The position numbers were made by a program, and so were the translations under genes. A stretch of DNA of 12,532 nt, from assembly GCA_007136375.1 (NCBI GenBank), contig SLHB01000085.1, positions 1-12,532 on the forward strand. The letters are read 5' to 3'. Positions within the stretch are counted from its first letter, which is position 1. Each line of letters opens with the position of its first letter. The notes below the pieces were generated by a model. That model did not search any database. It had not been told where the DNA came from and was given only the letters and a program-made list of their open reading frames with translations. Shown piece by piece: positions 1-8,200 of the stretch. The stretch comes from Candidatus Hydrogenedentota bacterium (lineage in GTDB: Bacteria > Hydrogenedentota > Hydrogenedentia > Hydrogenedentales > SLHB01).

Positions 1-209
1 AACGGAGCGCCCGCTTCGGCGACGACCTCAAGGACCGGATGGGCGTGGCCGAGTCCGCTCTGGCGGCTAAGCTGTCGGTGGTGCACGAGGAAGAGAACGA
101 GCTCCACCAAGAGCAACAGACGGTCATCAACCGGCTTCAGCCGAAAGCGGATAAACTCCAGGCGATCCATGACCGCGCCCGGGCCATCGCCGAAAAGGCG
201 CCCGCCTAG
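1..209 (+). CDS. C-terminal end of an unrecognised, probably coiled-coil protein (5' end outside the window)
   Basis: An open frame enters from the left edge (first whole codon at base 3) and ends at a TAG at 207-209, giving 68 residues. The peptide is rich in Glu, Gln, Lys, Ala and Leu, has no Cys or Trp, and shows heptad-like spacing of Leu, Val and Ile, for example in the stretches HEEENELHQEQQTV and LQPKADKLQAIHDRARAI. A long helix or coiled coil is therefore likely. The codon choice is GC-rich like that of the neighbouring genes. The rest of the protein is missing, so no family can be named. It lies 89 nt upstream of the haem-binding protein gene on the same strand, so co-transcription is possible but unproven. 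That this is a real coding end is an inference from composition and frame alone. Confidence 0.55.
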   Translation, partial: RSARFGDDLKDRMGVAESALAAKLSVVHEEENELHQEQQTVINRLQPKADKLQAIHDRARAIAEKAPA

Positions 210-287
210 ACCGCGGTCCTGGGAGTAGAACTTGGTGTTGCAGCCGCCGGGGACTGGCGCGGCGCCGGCGTGGGTTTTCGATTTACG

Positions 288-294
288 AAGGAGG
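288..294 (+). promoter_or_regulatory. Shine-Dalgarno sequence of the haem-binding protein gene
   Basis: AAGGAGG, a full match to the anti-SD core, sits 4 nt before the ATG at 299. The spacing is short but usable. It supports this ATG as the start, because the encoded N-terminus is immediately a signal or anchor sequence. I see no convincing -35/-10 pair in the 89 nt between the previous stop and this gene. Confidence 0.75.
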
Positions 295-298
295 CGGC

Positions 299-2773
299 AT
301 GCGGGATAGGAAATGGGTTTTGGCGGGCGTGGCGGCGCTCGTGGGCATTGGGCTGCTGTTTGTGGCGGTCGGGGCGTTGAGAACGCCCGCCGAGGCGGAG
401 GGCGAGCCAATTTGGAACACCATCGCGGAGGCGCCGGCGGCGGAACTGACGGAGCCGGACTACGAGGCCTACGCCCATTTGGGCAAGCCGCCCCTGCCGC
501 CGGAGGAGGCCCTGGCGACCTTCCAGATCGAGGAGGGCTTCCGCATCGAACTGGTCGCCCATGAGCCGATGGTGACGGACCCCGTGGCGATGGACATCGA
601 CCCCGACGGCCGCCTCTGGGTGGTCAATATGCCCTCCTACAACATGGCGCCGGTCCGCGACATTCTGGAGACGACGGGGGAGCGCACCGAAGAGCGGGAG
701 CGGATGCTGCGCGAACGGACGCCCGAAACGCCCCTGGGGAGCGTTGTGGTCCTGGAGGATACGACGGGCGACGGCCGGATGGACGTGAAGCGGGTTTTCT
801 ATGAAGGGCTGCACCTGCCCCGCTCGATCAAAGTGTTGCGCGGCGGCGTCCTTGTGAGCGAATCGCCCAACGTCATGACCGATACCGAGGAAGAGCTGGA
901 CCTGTGGTACATCCGGGATACGACGGGCGACGGCCGGGGCGACACCCGGACCTCCGTCTCCGTGGAGATGACCCGCACCAGTTCGGTCCAACTGGGGCTC
1001 ACGGCGCTGAAATGGGGGATGGACAACTGGATCCATTCCTCCATGGCGCCGAGCCTGCGGCTGGAGGACGGCGAATGGCGCAAACGGCCTTTCGAGCGCC
1101 TGGGCCAATGGGGCATGAGCCAGGACGATTGGGGCCGCCTGTTCTCGTCGAGTAATTCCTGGCCATTGGAAAGCCACCTGACCCCTTATGGCTACAGCGA
1201 GCGGCACCCTGAATTTAACGCGGAAAGCGGCAAGAGCGAGCGCATAGCGCCCATGGGCCCCGTGTGGCCCGCCCACGCTCCCGGGGTGAATCGGGGCTAC
1301 CGCACGGGCGACGTCACGCGGGAGGACGGCACGCTCATGCGGGGCGCGGGCATCGGCGGAACGGCGATTTACCGCGGCGGCCAATTCGGCGCCGAGTTCC
1401 GGGGGGACGCCTTCACGCCCGTGGGCAGCGGCAACCTGATTTCACGCCTAATCATCGACGGCGACCCCGGCGAGATCGGGCTGGAGGCGGACTTCGCCTA
1501 CGAGGATCGCGACTTCCTGACGTCCACCGATGAGCGTTTCCGGCCCGTCAACGCCTACAACGGGCCCGACGGCGCCCTCTACGTGCTGGACATGTACCGC
1601 GGTCTCTATGACTATGTCCTATGGGTCACCGATTTTCTTCGCGACCACACGTTGGAACACGGGCTCTATGAGCCCACCGGCCAGTTCGGCCGCATCTACC
1701 GCATCGTCCGTGAGGACCGGGAGATCGACTATGGGCCTCACCGGCTGAGCGGCGACACGCCGGAGGAGTTGGCGCGGCGGCTGACGAGCGAGCATGGAAA
1801 GCAACGGGACCTGGCCCAGCAGGTGCTCGTTCAGGAAGCGCCGCCCGAGGCCATCGATCTGCTGGAGGACTTCATCCAGGACGAAGGTGTGGAGGCGTAC
1901 ACCCGTTTGCACGCCCTGTGGACCCTTGAGGGCTACGATCGGGAAACGTATCCGGCGGAGCGGCTCACCGAGACCGCCCTCGCCGCCTTGGACGACGGCC
2001 ACCCCCGGGTGCGCGCCGCGGCCTTGCGCATCCTCGAGCCCGCGTTGGAGCGGAACGAGGACGCCGTGTTCGAGCGGCTCGAAGCCCTGGCGGAGACCGA
2101 GACCGTGCCGTACGTGGAGCTACAATTGACCGCGTCGTTGGGCGCCTCCTTCGACGAACGGGCGACCCAATTGATCGCCGCCATCCTGGACGCCCGGGTG
2201 GATGACCCCCATTTCCGGGAAATGGCCCTCACCGGCGTGCGCTACCGGGAAGCCCGCATCGCCGAAGTCCTTCGGCAAGACCATGAGTGGAGCGAGGAAC
2301 GCGGCGGCCAGTACGAAGCGCTTCTCGCCAGTCTCGCCGAAGCGGAAGAAGAACGGCCCGTGGGGAACCTGGACCACCTTACGGAAGCGGAGCAGGCGCG
2401 TTACGAGGCCGGCGCCCAGCAATACCCGCTTTGCATGGCGTGCCACGGTCCCAACGGCCAAGGCATCCAAGGAATCGGCCCCGCCCTGGCGGGGAGTGAG
2501 TGGGTGGAAGGCGAGCCGGGACCCTTGACCCGCATTGTCCTCCAAGGCGTCGACGGCGCCGCGGCCGAACGGGACGAGGAAATGCCCAACATGATGCCCG
2601 GCCAGCCCTACATCTCCAACGAGAACATCGCCGCCATCCTCACCTACATCCGCCAGTCCTGGGGCAACGACGCCCCGCCCGTGACGCCGGAAGACGTGGG
2701 GCAGGTCCGCGACGAGACCGCCGGCCGCCACCAACCCTGGAGTCCGGACGAGCTTCGCGCGCTCTCGGAGTAG
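299..2773 (+). CDS. Exported PVC-type haem-binding protein (propeller dehydrogenase-like domain, HEAT-like repeats, cytochrome c)
   Basis: 824 aa. Residues 5-27 form a hydrophobic helix after a basic start (MRDRK), serving as signal peptide or membrane anchor, so the protein acts outside the cytoplasm. Residues about 72-470 resemble the beta-propeller 'membrane-bound dehydrogenase' region of planctomycete and verrucomicrobial proteins (EEGFRIELVAHEP, DPDGRLWVVN, NGPDGALYVLDMYRG). Two DTTGDGR loops (154-160 and 207-213) look like calcium-binding turns. Residues about 485-685 are helical and HEAT-like (HPRVRAAALRILEPAL). Residues about 695-790 are a class I cytochrome c domain: CMACH with Cys712, Cys715 and His716 binds one haem, and Met762, Met765 or Met766 could be the sixth ligand. 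Family knowledge suggests oxidation of a sugar, alcohol or related periplasmic substrate with electrons passed to the haem; the substrate is unknown. Many relatives are longer (around 1000 aa). It is convergent with the next gene. Confidence 0.85.
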   Translation: MRDRKWVLAGVAALVGIGLLFVAVGALRTPAEAEGEPIWNTIAEAPAAELTEPDYEAYAHLGKPPLPPEEALATFQIEEGFRIELVAHEPMVTDPVAMDIDPDGRLWVVNMPSYNMAPVRDILETTGERTEERERMLRERTPETPLGSVVVLEDTTGDGRMDVKRVFYEGLHLPRSIKVLRGGVLVSESPNVMTDTEEELDLWYIRDTTGDGRGDTRTSVSVEMTRTSSVQLGLTALKWGMDNWIHSSMAPSLRLEDGEWRKRPFERLGQWGMSQDDWGRLFSSSNSWPLESHLTPYGYSERHPEFNAESGKSERIAPMGPVWPAHAPGVNRGYRTGDVTREDGTLMRGAGIGGTAIYRGGQFGAEFRGDAFTPVGSGNLISRLIIDGDPGEIGLEADFAYEDRDFLTSTDERFRPVNAYNGPDGALYVLDMYRGLYDYVLWVTDFLRDHTLEHGLYEPTGQFGRIYRIVREDREIDYGPHRLSGDTPEELARRLTSEHGKQRDLAQQVLVQEAPPEAIDLLEDFIQDEGVEAYTRLHALWTLEGYDRETYPAERLTETALAALDDGHPRVRAAALRILEPALERNEDAVFERLEALAETETVPYVELQLTASLGASFDERATQLIAAILDARVDDPHFREMALTGVRYREARIAEVLRQDHEWSEERGGQYEALLASLAEAEEERPVGNLDHLTEAEQARYEAGAQQYPLCMACHGPNGQGIQGIGPALAGSEWVEGEPGPLTRIVLQGVDGAAAERDEEMPNMMPGQPYISNENIAAILTYIRQSWGNDAPPVTPEDVGQVRDETAGRHQPWSPDELRALSE

Positions 2774-2777
2774 CGTT

Positions 2778-2799
2778 CCCCATGCGGTCCGCGCTGGGG
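2778..2799. terminator. Possible bidirectional terminator hairpin between convergent genes
   Basis: The 31-bp gap between the two convergent stop codons can fold as CCCCA (2778-2782) with TGGGG (2795-2799), then a small internal loop, then GCG (2784-2786) with CGC (2790-2792) around a 3-nt loop. Its position between two tail-to-tail genes fits a shared terminator. Neither side has a T-tract, so this is a weak call based on position and pairing only. Confidence 0.35.
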
Positions 2800-2804
2800 C
2801 CGAG

Positions 2805-3665
2805 CTAGCCCGGATCTGCCAGGGTCAACAGGGCGGCGTAGCCTTCGCGGAAGGTGGGGTGCCGGAAGCGGTAGCCGGACGCGAGGAGCCGCCGGTTGTC
2901 GCAGCGTTTGTTGGTGGTCCGTCTGCGCGAAGGCCATCCGTCGTCTTCCGCCGTTTCGAGGGGCTCTGGGACGCCAAGGGCCCGGGCGGTCCATCCGTAG
3001 AGGTCTTGGCGGCTCACGGGTTCACAGTCGACCCCGAGGTAGCACGTCTGAGGCGCGTCGAGGGCGAGAGCGTGGGCGATGACGCCGGCCGCGTCGTCCC
3101 GGTGGATGAGGTTGATGTACCGGGGCGGTGGGGGCGGCGTGACGGCCTCGCCGCGGCGCACCATGTCGATGAGGCGCGTGCGCCCCGGACCGTACAGGCC
3201 GCCAAGCCGCATCACCGTTCCATTGGGCCGCCCTTGGACGAGGCGTTCGCCTTCGATCAAATGTTCGCCCGCGAAGTAGTCCGTGTCCACGGGGGAATCT
3301 TCATCGACCCACTCGCCGCCGGTTTGGCCGTATACGCCGGTGCTGGATGTGAACAGGACGCGGCGGGGCGGGCGCGCCTTTTCGTGGAGCCGCGTTAGGA
3401 AGGCGCCGAGCCCATCGACATAGGCGTCCCGGTACGCGCGGTCGTCGTGGCCTCCCGCGCTCGCCATGTAGACGGCGCAGTCGATAGGGCCCGGCAGGGC
3501 GTCATACGTGGCGGGATCGGTCAAGCAGCCGGTGACGAGGGTCACGCCTGGGGGCGTGGCGCAAGGCCTTCGCCGGATCGCCCACACGTCGAAGCCGTGT
3601 TCCACAAGCAGGGGGGCAAGGGCCTCTCCAACAAACCCGTAGCCGCCGATTAGGGCGCGCTTCAT
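2805..3665 (-). CDS. YeeZ-like NAD(P)-binding extended-SDR / epimerase-family protein
   Basis: 286 aa, starting at the ATG complementary to 3663-3665. The frame stays open upstream to 3890, but the Rossmann motif begins at residue 7 from this ATG and the extension is low-complexity, so this start is preferred. A GGAAAGG lies about 10 nt before it. GGYGFVG (7-13) is the nucleotide-binding GxxGxxG. TSSTGVYG (106-113), RLGGLYGPGR (153-162) and NLIHRDD (185-191) are hallmarks of the extended SDR / NAD-dependent epimerase family. The closest pattern I recognise is E. coli YeeZ, a cytoplasmic protein of about 275 aa with no firmly assigned reaction. The YxxxK catalytic pair is not intact: the best candidate is Tyr130 with Glu134 at the Lys position, so ordinary epimerase chemistry is doubtful. 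The C-terminus (NKRCDNRRLLASGYRFRHPT) matches the end seen in that subfamily. It is divergent from serC and convergent with the haem protein gene. Confidence 0.82.
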   Translation of the reverse strand: MKRALIGGYGFVGEALAPLLVEHGFDVWAIRRRPCATPPGVTLVTGCLTDPATYDALPGPIDCAVYMASAGGHDDRAYRDAYVDGLGAFLTRLHEKARPPRRVLFTSSTGVYGQTGGEWVDEDSPVDTDYFAGEHLIEGERLVQGRPNGTVMRLGGLYGPGRTRLIDMVRRGEAVTPPPPPRYINLIHRDDAAGVIAHALALDAPQTCYLGVDCEPVSRQDLYGWTARALGVPEPLETAEDDGWPSRRRTTNKRCDNRRLLASGYRFRHPTFREGYAALLTLADPG

Positions 3666-3706
3666 CCCATGAACGCCTTTCCACGTGGTTCCGGCGCCTG
3701 CGGCGG

Positions 3707-3734
3707 GGAAGCTCCGCCCGCGCGCGGTATTGTC
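3707..3734. repeat. 28-bp direct repeat, copy 1
   Basis: This is identical over 28 bp to the copy at 3768-3795. It begins GGAAGCTCCGCCC and ends GCGGTATTGTC, with a 10-bp self-complementary core CCGCGCGCGG at 3718-3727. Bases on both sides differ between the copies, so the unit is exactly 28 bp. The two copies are offset by 61 bp, which is not a multiple of three, so they are not a protein repeat. Confidence 0.9.
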
Positions 3735-3767
3735 GCAATCAGCGCAGACGCCACGGTCTCGCCTCCA

Positions 3768-3795
3768 GGAAGCTCCGCCCGCGCGCGGTATTGTC
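3768..3795. repeat. 28-bp direct repeat, copy 2
   Basis: Exact second copy of the 3707-3734 unit. It ends 38 bp before the -35 element of the predicted serC promoter. Possible roles are an operator pair or members of a dispersed genomic repeat family; the window alone cannot decide. Confidence 0.9.
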
Positions 3796-3833
3796 CGAAA
3801 ATCCGGCGGATTCCCGGCGTTCTTGCCCGGAAT

Positions 3834-3862
3834 TTGAAGGAATCGGGCCCATTCTCTATAAT
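3834..3862 (+). promoter_or_regulatory. Predicted sigma70-type promoter for serC
   Basis: TTGAAG (3834-3839, four of six matches to TTGACA), a 17-nt spacer, then TATAAT (3857-3862, a perfect -10). The surroundings are clearly more A+T-rich than the rest of the window. Transcription would start near 3869, leaving a 5' untranslated leader of about 160 nt before serC. The promoter is predicted from sequence only. Confidence 0.6.
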
Positions 3863-4014
3863 TGTGAGTCCCTTCTCCGCACGTTTCCATGGGGCCAGTC
3901 TATCATTTTCCGTGGGGACGTTTGTGGATGGAATGCATCGGGCCGCGGCGGGGAGTCCCTGCGTGGGGCGATGCGCCGGCCGCGTGACCCCTCTCAGTAT
4001 CACCTTCGAACCAC

Positions 4015-4021
4015 AAAGGAG
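4015..4021 (+). promoter_or_regulatory. Shine-Dalgarno sequence of serC
   Basis: AAAGGAG lies 9 nt before the ATG at 4031 and decides the start against in-frame upstream alternatives (TTG at 3791, ATG at 3971). The first five bases, AAAGG (4015-4019), can pair with CCTTT (4024-4028) around the loop AGCG, a small hairpin that would cover the site. At 5 bp it is weak. Confidence 0.75.
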
Positions 4022-4030
4022 CGCCTTTAC

Positions 4031-5125
4031 ATGGCTAACACGGTATATAACTTCTGCGCGGGCCCGGCTACTTTGCCGAAGCCCGCACTCGAACAAGCCC
4101 GGGATGAACTCCTGTCTTATCAAGGGACGGGCATGTCGGTCATGGAGATCAGCCACCGGTCCAAGTGGGCCGCGGACATCATCGCGGAGGCGGAGGAGAA
4201 CATCCGCACGCTGTTAGGTGTCCCCAGCGGCTATACGGTCCTGTTCCTTCATGGCGGCGCGACCCTTCAGTTCTCCATGGTCCCCATGAACCTGTTGGGC
4301 GGCGCCGGCAAGCACGCCGAGTACATCATCACGGGCTCCTGGGGCGTCAAGGCGCAGAAAGAGGCGGCCAAGGAGGGGGAGGCCCGGGTCATCTGGTCGG
4401 GCAAGGACGACAACTACGTGCGCACGCCGAAGCCGGCGGAAGCGGCCGTCTCGCCGGACGCGGCGTACGTGCATTTCACGTCCAACGAGACTATCCAGGG
4501 CGTCGAGTTTTTCGCGGAGCCCGAGACGGGCGACGTTCCCCTTGTGTGCGACGCATCCTCGGACTTTCTCGCGCGGCCTGTGCCGGTGGAGCGCTACGGC
4601 GTCTTGTATGCGGGCGCGCAGAAGAACGTGGGCCCCGCGGGCGCCGCGGTGGTCATCATCCGCGACGATCTCATCGGCAAGGCTCCGGAGGGGCTGCCGT
4701 CCCTGCTGGATTACAAGGTCATGGCGGAGAACAAGTCACTGTACAATACGCCGCCCATGTTCACCATCTACATGATCATGCTGTCCACGCGCTGGGCCCT
4801 CAAGGACATCGGCGGCCTGAAGGCGATGGAGGAGCGGAACCGTAAGAAGGCCAACATGCTCTATGACGCAATTGACGGTAGCGGGGGATTTTACAAGGGC
4901 CACGCCGAGGCCGCCTTCCGCTCCATCATGAACGTGACGTGGCGCCTGCCCAGCGAGGACCTCGAAGCGCAATTCCTCAAGGAAGCAGACGCGGCCGGAC
5001 TGTTGCAGCTCAAAGGCCACCGGTCCGTGGGCGGTCTGCGGGCGTCCATCTACAACGCCATGCCCGTTGAAGGCGTCGAAGCGCTGCGGGACTTCATGAC
5101 GGAGTTCCAGCGCAAGAACGGGTAA
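4031..5125 (+). CDS. serC: Phosphoserine aminotransferase
   Basis: 364 aa, essentially the same length as E. coli SerC. This cytoplasmic class V PLP aminotransferase converts 3-phosphohydroxypyruvate plus glutamate to O-phosphoserine plus 2-oxoglutarate (EC 2.6.1.52), the second step of serine synthesis. In many bacteria it also acts in pyridoxal phosphate synthesis. The start fits the family (NFCAGPATLP at 7-16). HGGAT (74-78) is the phosphate-binding turn of PLP, SNETIQG (151-157) and CDASSDFLARP (173-183, with Asp174) line the cofactor, and AGAQKN places the Schiff-base lysine at 198, the same number as in the E. coli enzyme. HRSVGGLRASIYNA near the end is the conserved substrate-binding Arg region. 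No serA or serB is nearby, so it appears to be a single-gene unit with its own promoter and terminator. It is convergent with the efflux operon. Confidence 0.96.
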   Translation: MANTVYNFCAGPATLPKPALEQARDELLSYQGTGMSVMEISHRSKWAADIIAEAEENIRTLLGVPSGYTVLFLHGGATLQFSMVPMNLLGGAGKHAEYIITGSWGVKAQKEAAKEGEARVIWSGKDDNYVRTPKPAEAAVSPDAAYVHFTSNETIQGVEFFAEPETGDVPLVCDASSDFLARPVPVERYGVLYAGAQKNVGPAGAAVVIIRDDLIGKAPEGLPSLLDYKVMAENKSLYNTPPMFTIYMIMLSTRWALKDIGGLKAMEERNRKKANMLYDAIDGSGGFYKGHAEAAFRSIMNVTWRLPSEDLEAQFLKEADAAGLLQLKGHRSVGGLRASIYNAMPVEGVEALRDFMTEFQRKNG

Positions 5126-5151
5126 GCCCGCCGTCCGCGGAAACCTTGTAT

Positions 5152-5199
5152 CGGCCGTTTGGTTCCGGCGCCTCCCGCTGGAGCGAAGCGGCCGTCTTT
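5152..5199 (+). terminator. Probable rho-independent-like terminator of serC
   Basis: CGGCCGTTT (5152-5160) pairs with AAGCGGCCG (5186-5194), giving a 9-bp stem with one G-T wobble. Inside the loop, CTCC (5172-5175) pairs with GGAG (5180-5183) around a 4-nt loop. The stem is followed on the + strand by TCTTT (5195-5199). It starts 26 nt after the serC stop. On the opposite strand there is no T-rich tail, so it fits serC better than the leftward efflux operon. Confidence 0.5.
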
Positions 5200-5217
5200 C
5201 ATGGGGCCGGTTCGGGA

Positions 5218-8200
5218 TTACGCCCGTCCGGCGGAAGCCCCGCCGCCGAGGCTGGCGACGCTTGCGAAGAAGTTTCTGAGCCAGCCGCCGATGTCGTCGA
5301 TGAAGGTGTAGAAGAGGGGCACGATGAAGAGGGTGAGGGCCGTGCCCGTGGTCAGGCCGCCGATAAGGGCCCAGCCCAGGCTGTTGAAGGAGGCGCCCGT
5401 TTCGGAGTCCGCGATGGCGAGGGGCACGCAGCCGAGGATGGTGGTGATGGCCGTCATGAATACAGGACGGAAGCGGTTGCGGCCGGCTTGCAGGATCGCG
5501 GTGGTGCGGTCGAACCCTTGTTTCCGGAGCTGGTTGATGTAATCGACGATGACGATGCCGTTGTTCACGACGATGCCCACCATGAGGATCACGCCAATGA
5601 AGGCGACGATGTCCCACGACGTGCCGGTGAAGTAGAGGGCCCAATAAACGCCGATGAAGGCTAGCGGCACGGAGGTCAGGATGGACAACGGCAGGATGTA
5701 CGATTCGAAGAGGGCGCCCATGACGATGTAGATCAGGATAATGGCCAGGAGCAGCGTGTTGATGAAGTTGACGATGTTCTCCTGCATTTCCTGAAACTCG
5801 TCGCCAAGATCCGTGTTGTAGCCCTGGGGCATCTGGAACCCGTCGGCGGCTTGGCGGATGTCCCGTTGGATCTGCAGCATGTTGTCGCCGGAGACTTGAC
5901 CCGAGATGGAGACGACGTTCTTGCCGTCAATCCGCCGGATCGCCCGAGGACTTTGAGCGCGCTGATACTCCGCGATCTGATTGACGGTGACGAATTGTCC
6001 CGTGGGCGTTAGGATCGCGACGTTGTCCAGATTGGCGCGGGTCTGCCGGTGTTCCTCGCGGAACTGGGCCCACACGGGGATTTCGCGGCCGCCTTGTTTG
6101 AGGTAGGGGAGGCGCGTCCCCCGAAGGGCGAAGTCGACGGTCTGAGCGAGCATGATGGGGGTCACGTTCGCCTCGGCGGCCAAGCGATTGTCGATGCGAA
6201 GCTGCATCTCCTGGCGGGACCGGTCCGTGTCCGTCTCCACTTCGGTCAGGTTCGGAATACCTTCCATGATGTCGCGGAACCGCTCCGCGTACTCGTTCAA
6301 GAGCCGGGTGTCGTCGCCCCGCATGCGGACCGTGACGCTGCGTCCCTCGCCCTCGCCCATGTCTGGAATGGAGAAGCGCAGCTCGACGCCGGGCATCTTG
6401 TCCGGGAGGCGTTGCCACAGGATATCGCGAACCTCTTCCGTGCTGTACTTGCGCCGTTCCCCCGGCGCGTAGTCGTCCGGCTGCATAAGGTAAACGCTGA
6501 TCTGTCCGCCGCGCCGGCTGTAATCGAGGAAAACGTTCTTGATGCCCAGTTCTTCCCGTTGCGCGTTGATGGCTTGCTCAAGTCTTTCGAACACTTCCCG
6601 GGCGCCGTCCATGTCGTAGTTCTGGTCGAGAGTGACGCGGATGTTGACTTCCCGCGCGCTCACGGGCGCGCTGTCCGCCACGCCCACGTGCTGGTAGGGG
6701 ATGGCCGAGGTAAGCGTGGCGATGGCGAGAACGACGAGCATGGCGCCCATCCGCCAACGGAGGGTGAGGCTCAGGCAGCCCATGTAGATGGCGATCAACC
6801 GCTGGATGGGATGATAGCCGCCCGGCCGGGGCTGCTTTCGCGCGCCAGTGAAACCGCTCAGGAGGCGGCTCGCGGCGGCGTATCCCGGCAGGGCGCGCCG
6901 CTCCCGCATACGGCTGGCCGCCAAGGGGATGACGGTCAGAGCGAGGACCAGGCTGGTGACGAGGGCCACCATCACCGGACCGGCGAACTGCTGCATGTAA
7001 TGGGACATCTGCCCGGCCTCCATGAAGAGAACGGGGATGAACACGACAAGGGTTGTGCAGGTGGCGGTGGTGATGGCGAGGCCCACCTCGGAGGCGCCTT
7101 GGTGGGCGCTCTCCACGGGGCCGTGGCCCAGTTGGCGGTGCCGGTAGATGTTCTCCATGACGACGATGGAGTTGTCCACCAGCATGCCGACGGCGATGAT
7201 CATGGAGGTCATCGTCACCAGGTTGAGGCTCATTCCCGCGAAGAACATGAACACCAGCCCGCCGAGGAGTGACGCCGGAATGACCAAGGCGACCACGAGG
7301 GTCGGCCGGATCCGGAGCAGGAATATGAACAAGACGCCCAGAGCCAAGGCGCCCCCGTAGCGGCCCGCGTCGAAAAGCCCGTCAAGGGCGCCGAGAATGA
7401 TCTCGGATTGGTCAAAGAAGATGAACTTTTCCGTGCCCTGAAACTCCGGCTCGGCGAGAATGGCCTCCAACTCGGTCCGGACCGCCTCACAGGTGTCCAC
7501 CGTGTTGGCTTGCGACTCCTTTCGCACGAAGAGGAAGACGCCCCGCATGCCGTCGACGGTGTACTCGCCTTCGTCCTCGCTCCGGGAGCCGTAGCCGACT
7601 TCGGCGACATGACGGAGCCGCATGTTGTTGGGGCCGATTACAAGGTCCGCGAGCTCGTCCGGCGTGGAAAACTCGCCCAGGGCACGCACGTAGTACCGGG
7701 ACCGGGCCTCGTAGAGGGAGCCCAGGGCGACGTTGATGCTGCTGTTCTGCAAGCGGGAGACCACGTCGTACAGGGCGAGATTGGCGCTGCGCAACGCGTC
7801 CTGATCGAACTCGACCAGGACCTGGCGTTCGTCTCCGCCGAACACCGCCACTTCCGCGACGCCCTCTTGGCGCATGAGCCGGGGCTCGATGTAGGTGCGG
7901 ATACGGTGGGCGAATTCCTCCCTGTCTTCGTCGCTGAAGAGGGCGAAGAGCATCACGGGCATGGACTGTGCGCTGAACCGCTGCAGGTAGATGTTGTCGA
8001 CGCCGGACGGCAATTCAAGCCGGAGCCGCTCCATCCGATCGCGGGTTTCGGCCGTGGCCAGCCCCATGTTCACGTCCCAGTCAAAATCCAGATGGACCGT
8101 GCATCCGTTCGTGTCGGAGGTCGTCCGGATCCGTTGCAGTCCTGGAAGGGTTCGGAACGCGCCCTCGGCGGGGATGGCGATCTCGTTTTCCACCTGTTCC

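Larger units (their letters stand above)
3666..4030. other. Divergent intergenic region between the SDR gene and serC
   Basis: 365 bp without a convincing gene. From the left it holds two exact 28-bp direct repeats (3707-3734 and 3768-3795), a less GC-rich stretch with a sigma70-like promoter (3834-3862), and a leader of about 160 nt ending in the serC ribosome binding site. Open frames crossing it on both strands are extensions of the flanking genes that lack family-conserved residues. I see no clear promoter for the leftward SDR gene, although it must start in or beyond this region. I recognise no known riboswitch. Confidence 0.7.

Noticed and set aside
245..278. Possible terminator for the gene ending at 209: CGCCGG (245-250) with CCGGCG (265-270), then TTTT at 275-278
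   Set aside because: Only six base pairs around a 14-nt loop in very GC-rich sequence, and the T-run is four nt away from the stem. Such pairings are expected by chance here.
206..1384. Long open frame (392 codons) on the minus strand opposite the haem-binding protein gene
   Set aside because: Its translation is rich in Arg, His, Pro and Ala with no family motif. It is the usual mirror frame of a GC-rich gene, and the + strand frame has clear domains and a good ribosome binding site.
3666..3890. N-terminal extension of the SDR protein by 75 residues
   Set aside because: It would cover both 28-bp repeats and put unrelated low-complexity sequence before a Rossmann motif that normally lies at the very N-terminus.
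3791..4030. N-terminal extension of SerC by 80 residues (TTG at 3791) or 20 residues (ATG at 3971)
   Set aside because: SerC proteins begin within a few residues of the NFCAGPA motif. The AAAGGAG at 4015-4021 serves the ATG at 4031, and the promoter lies inside the longer extension.
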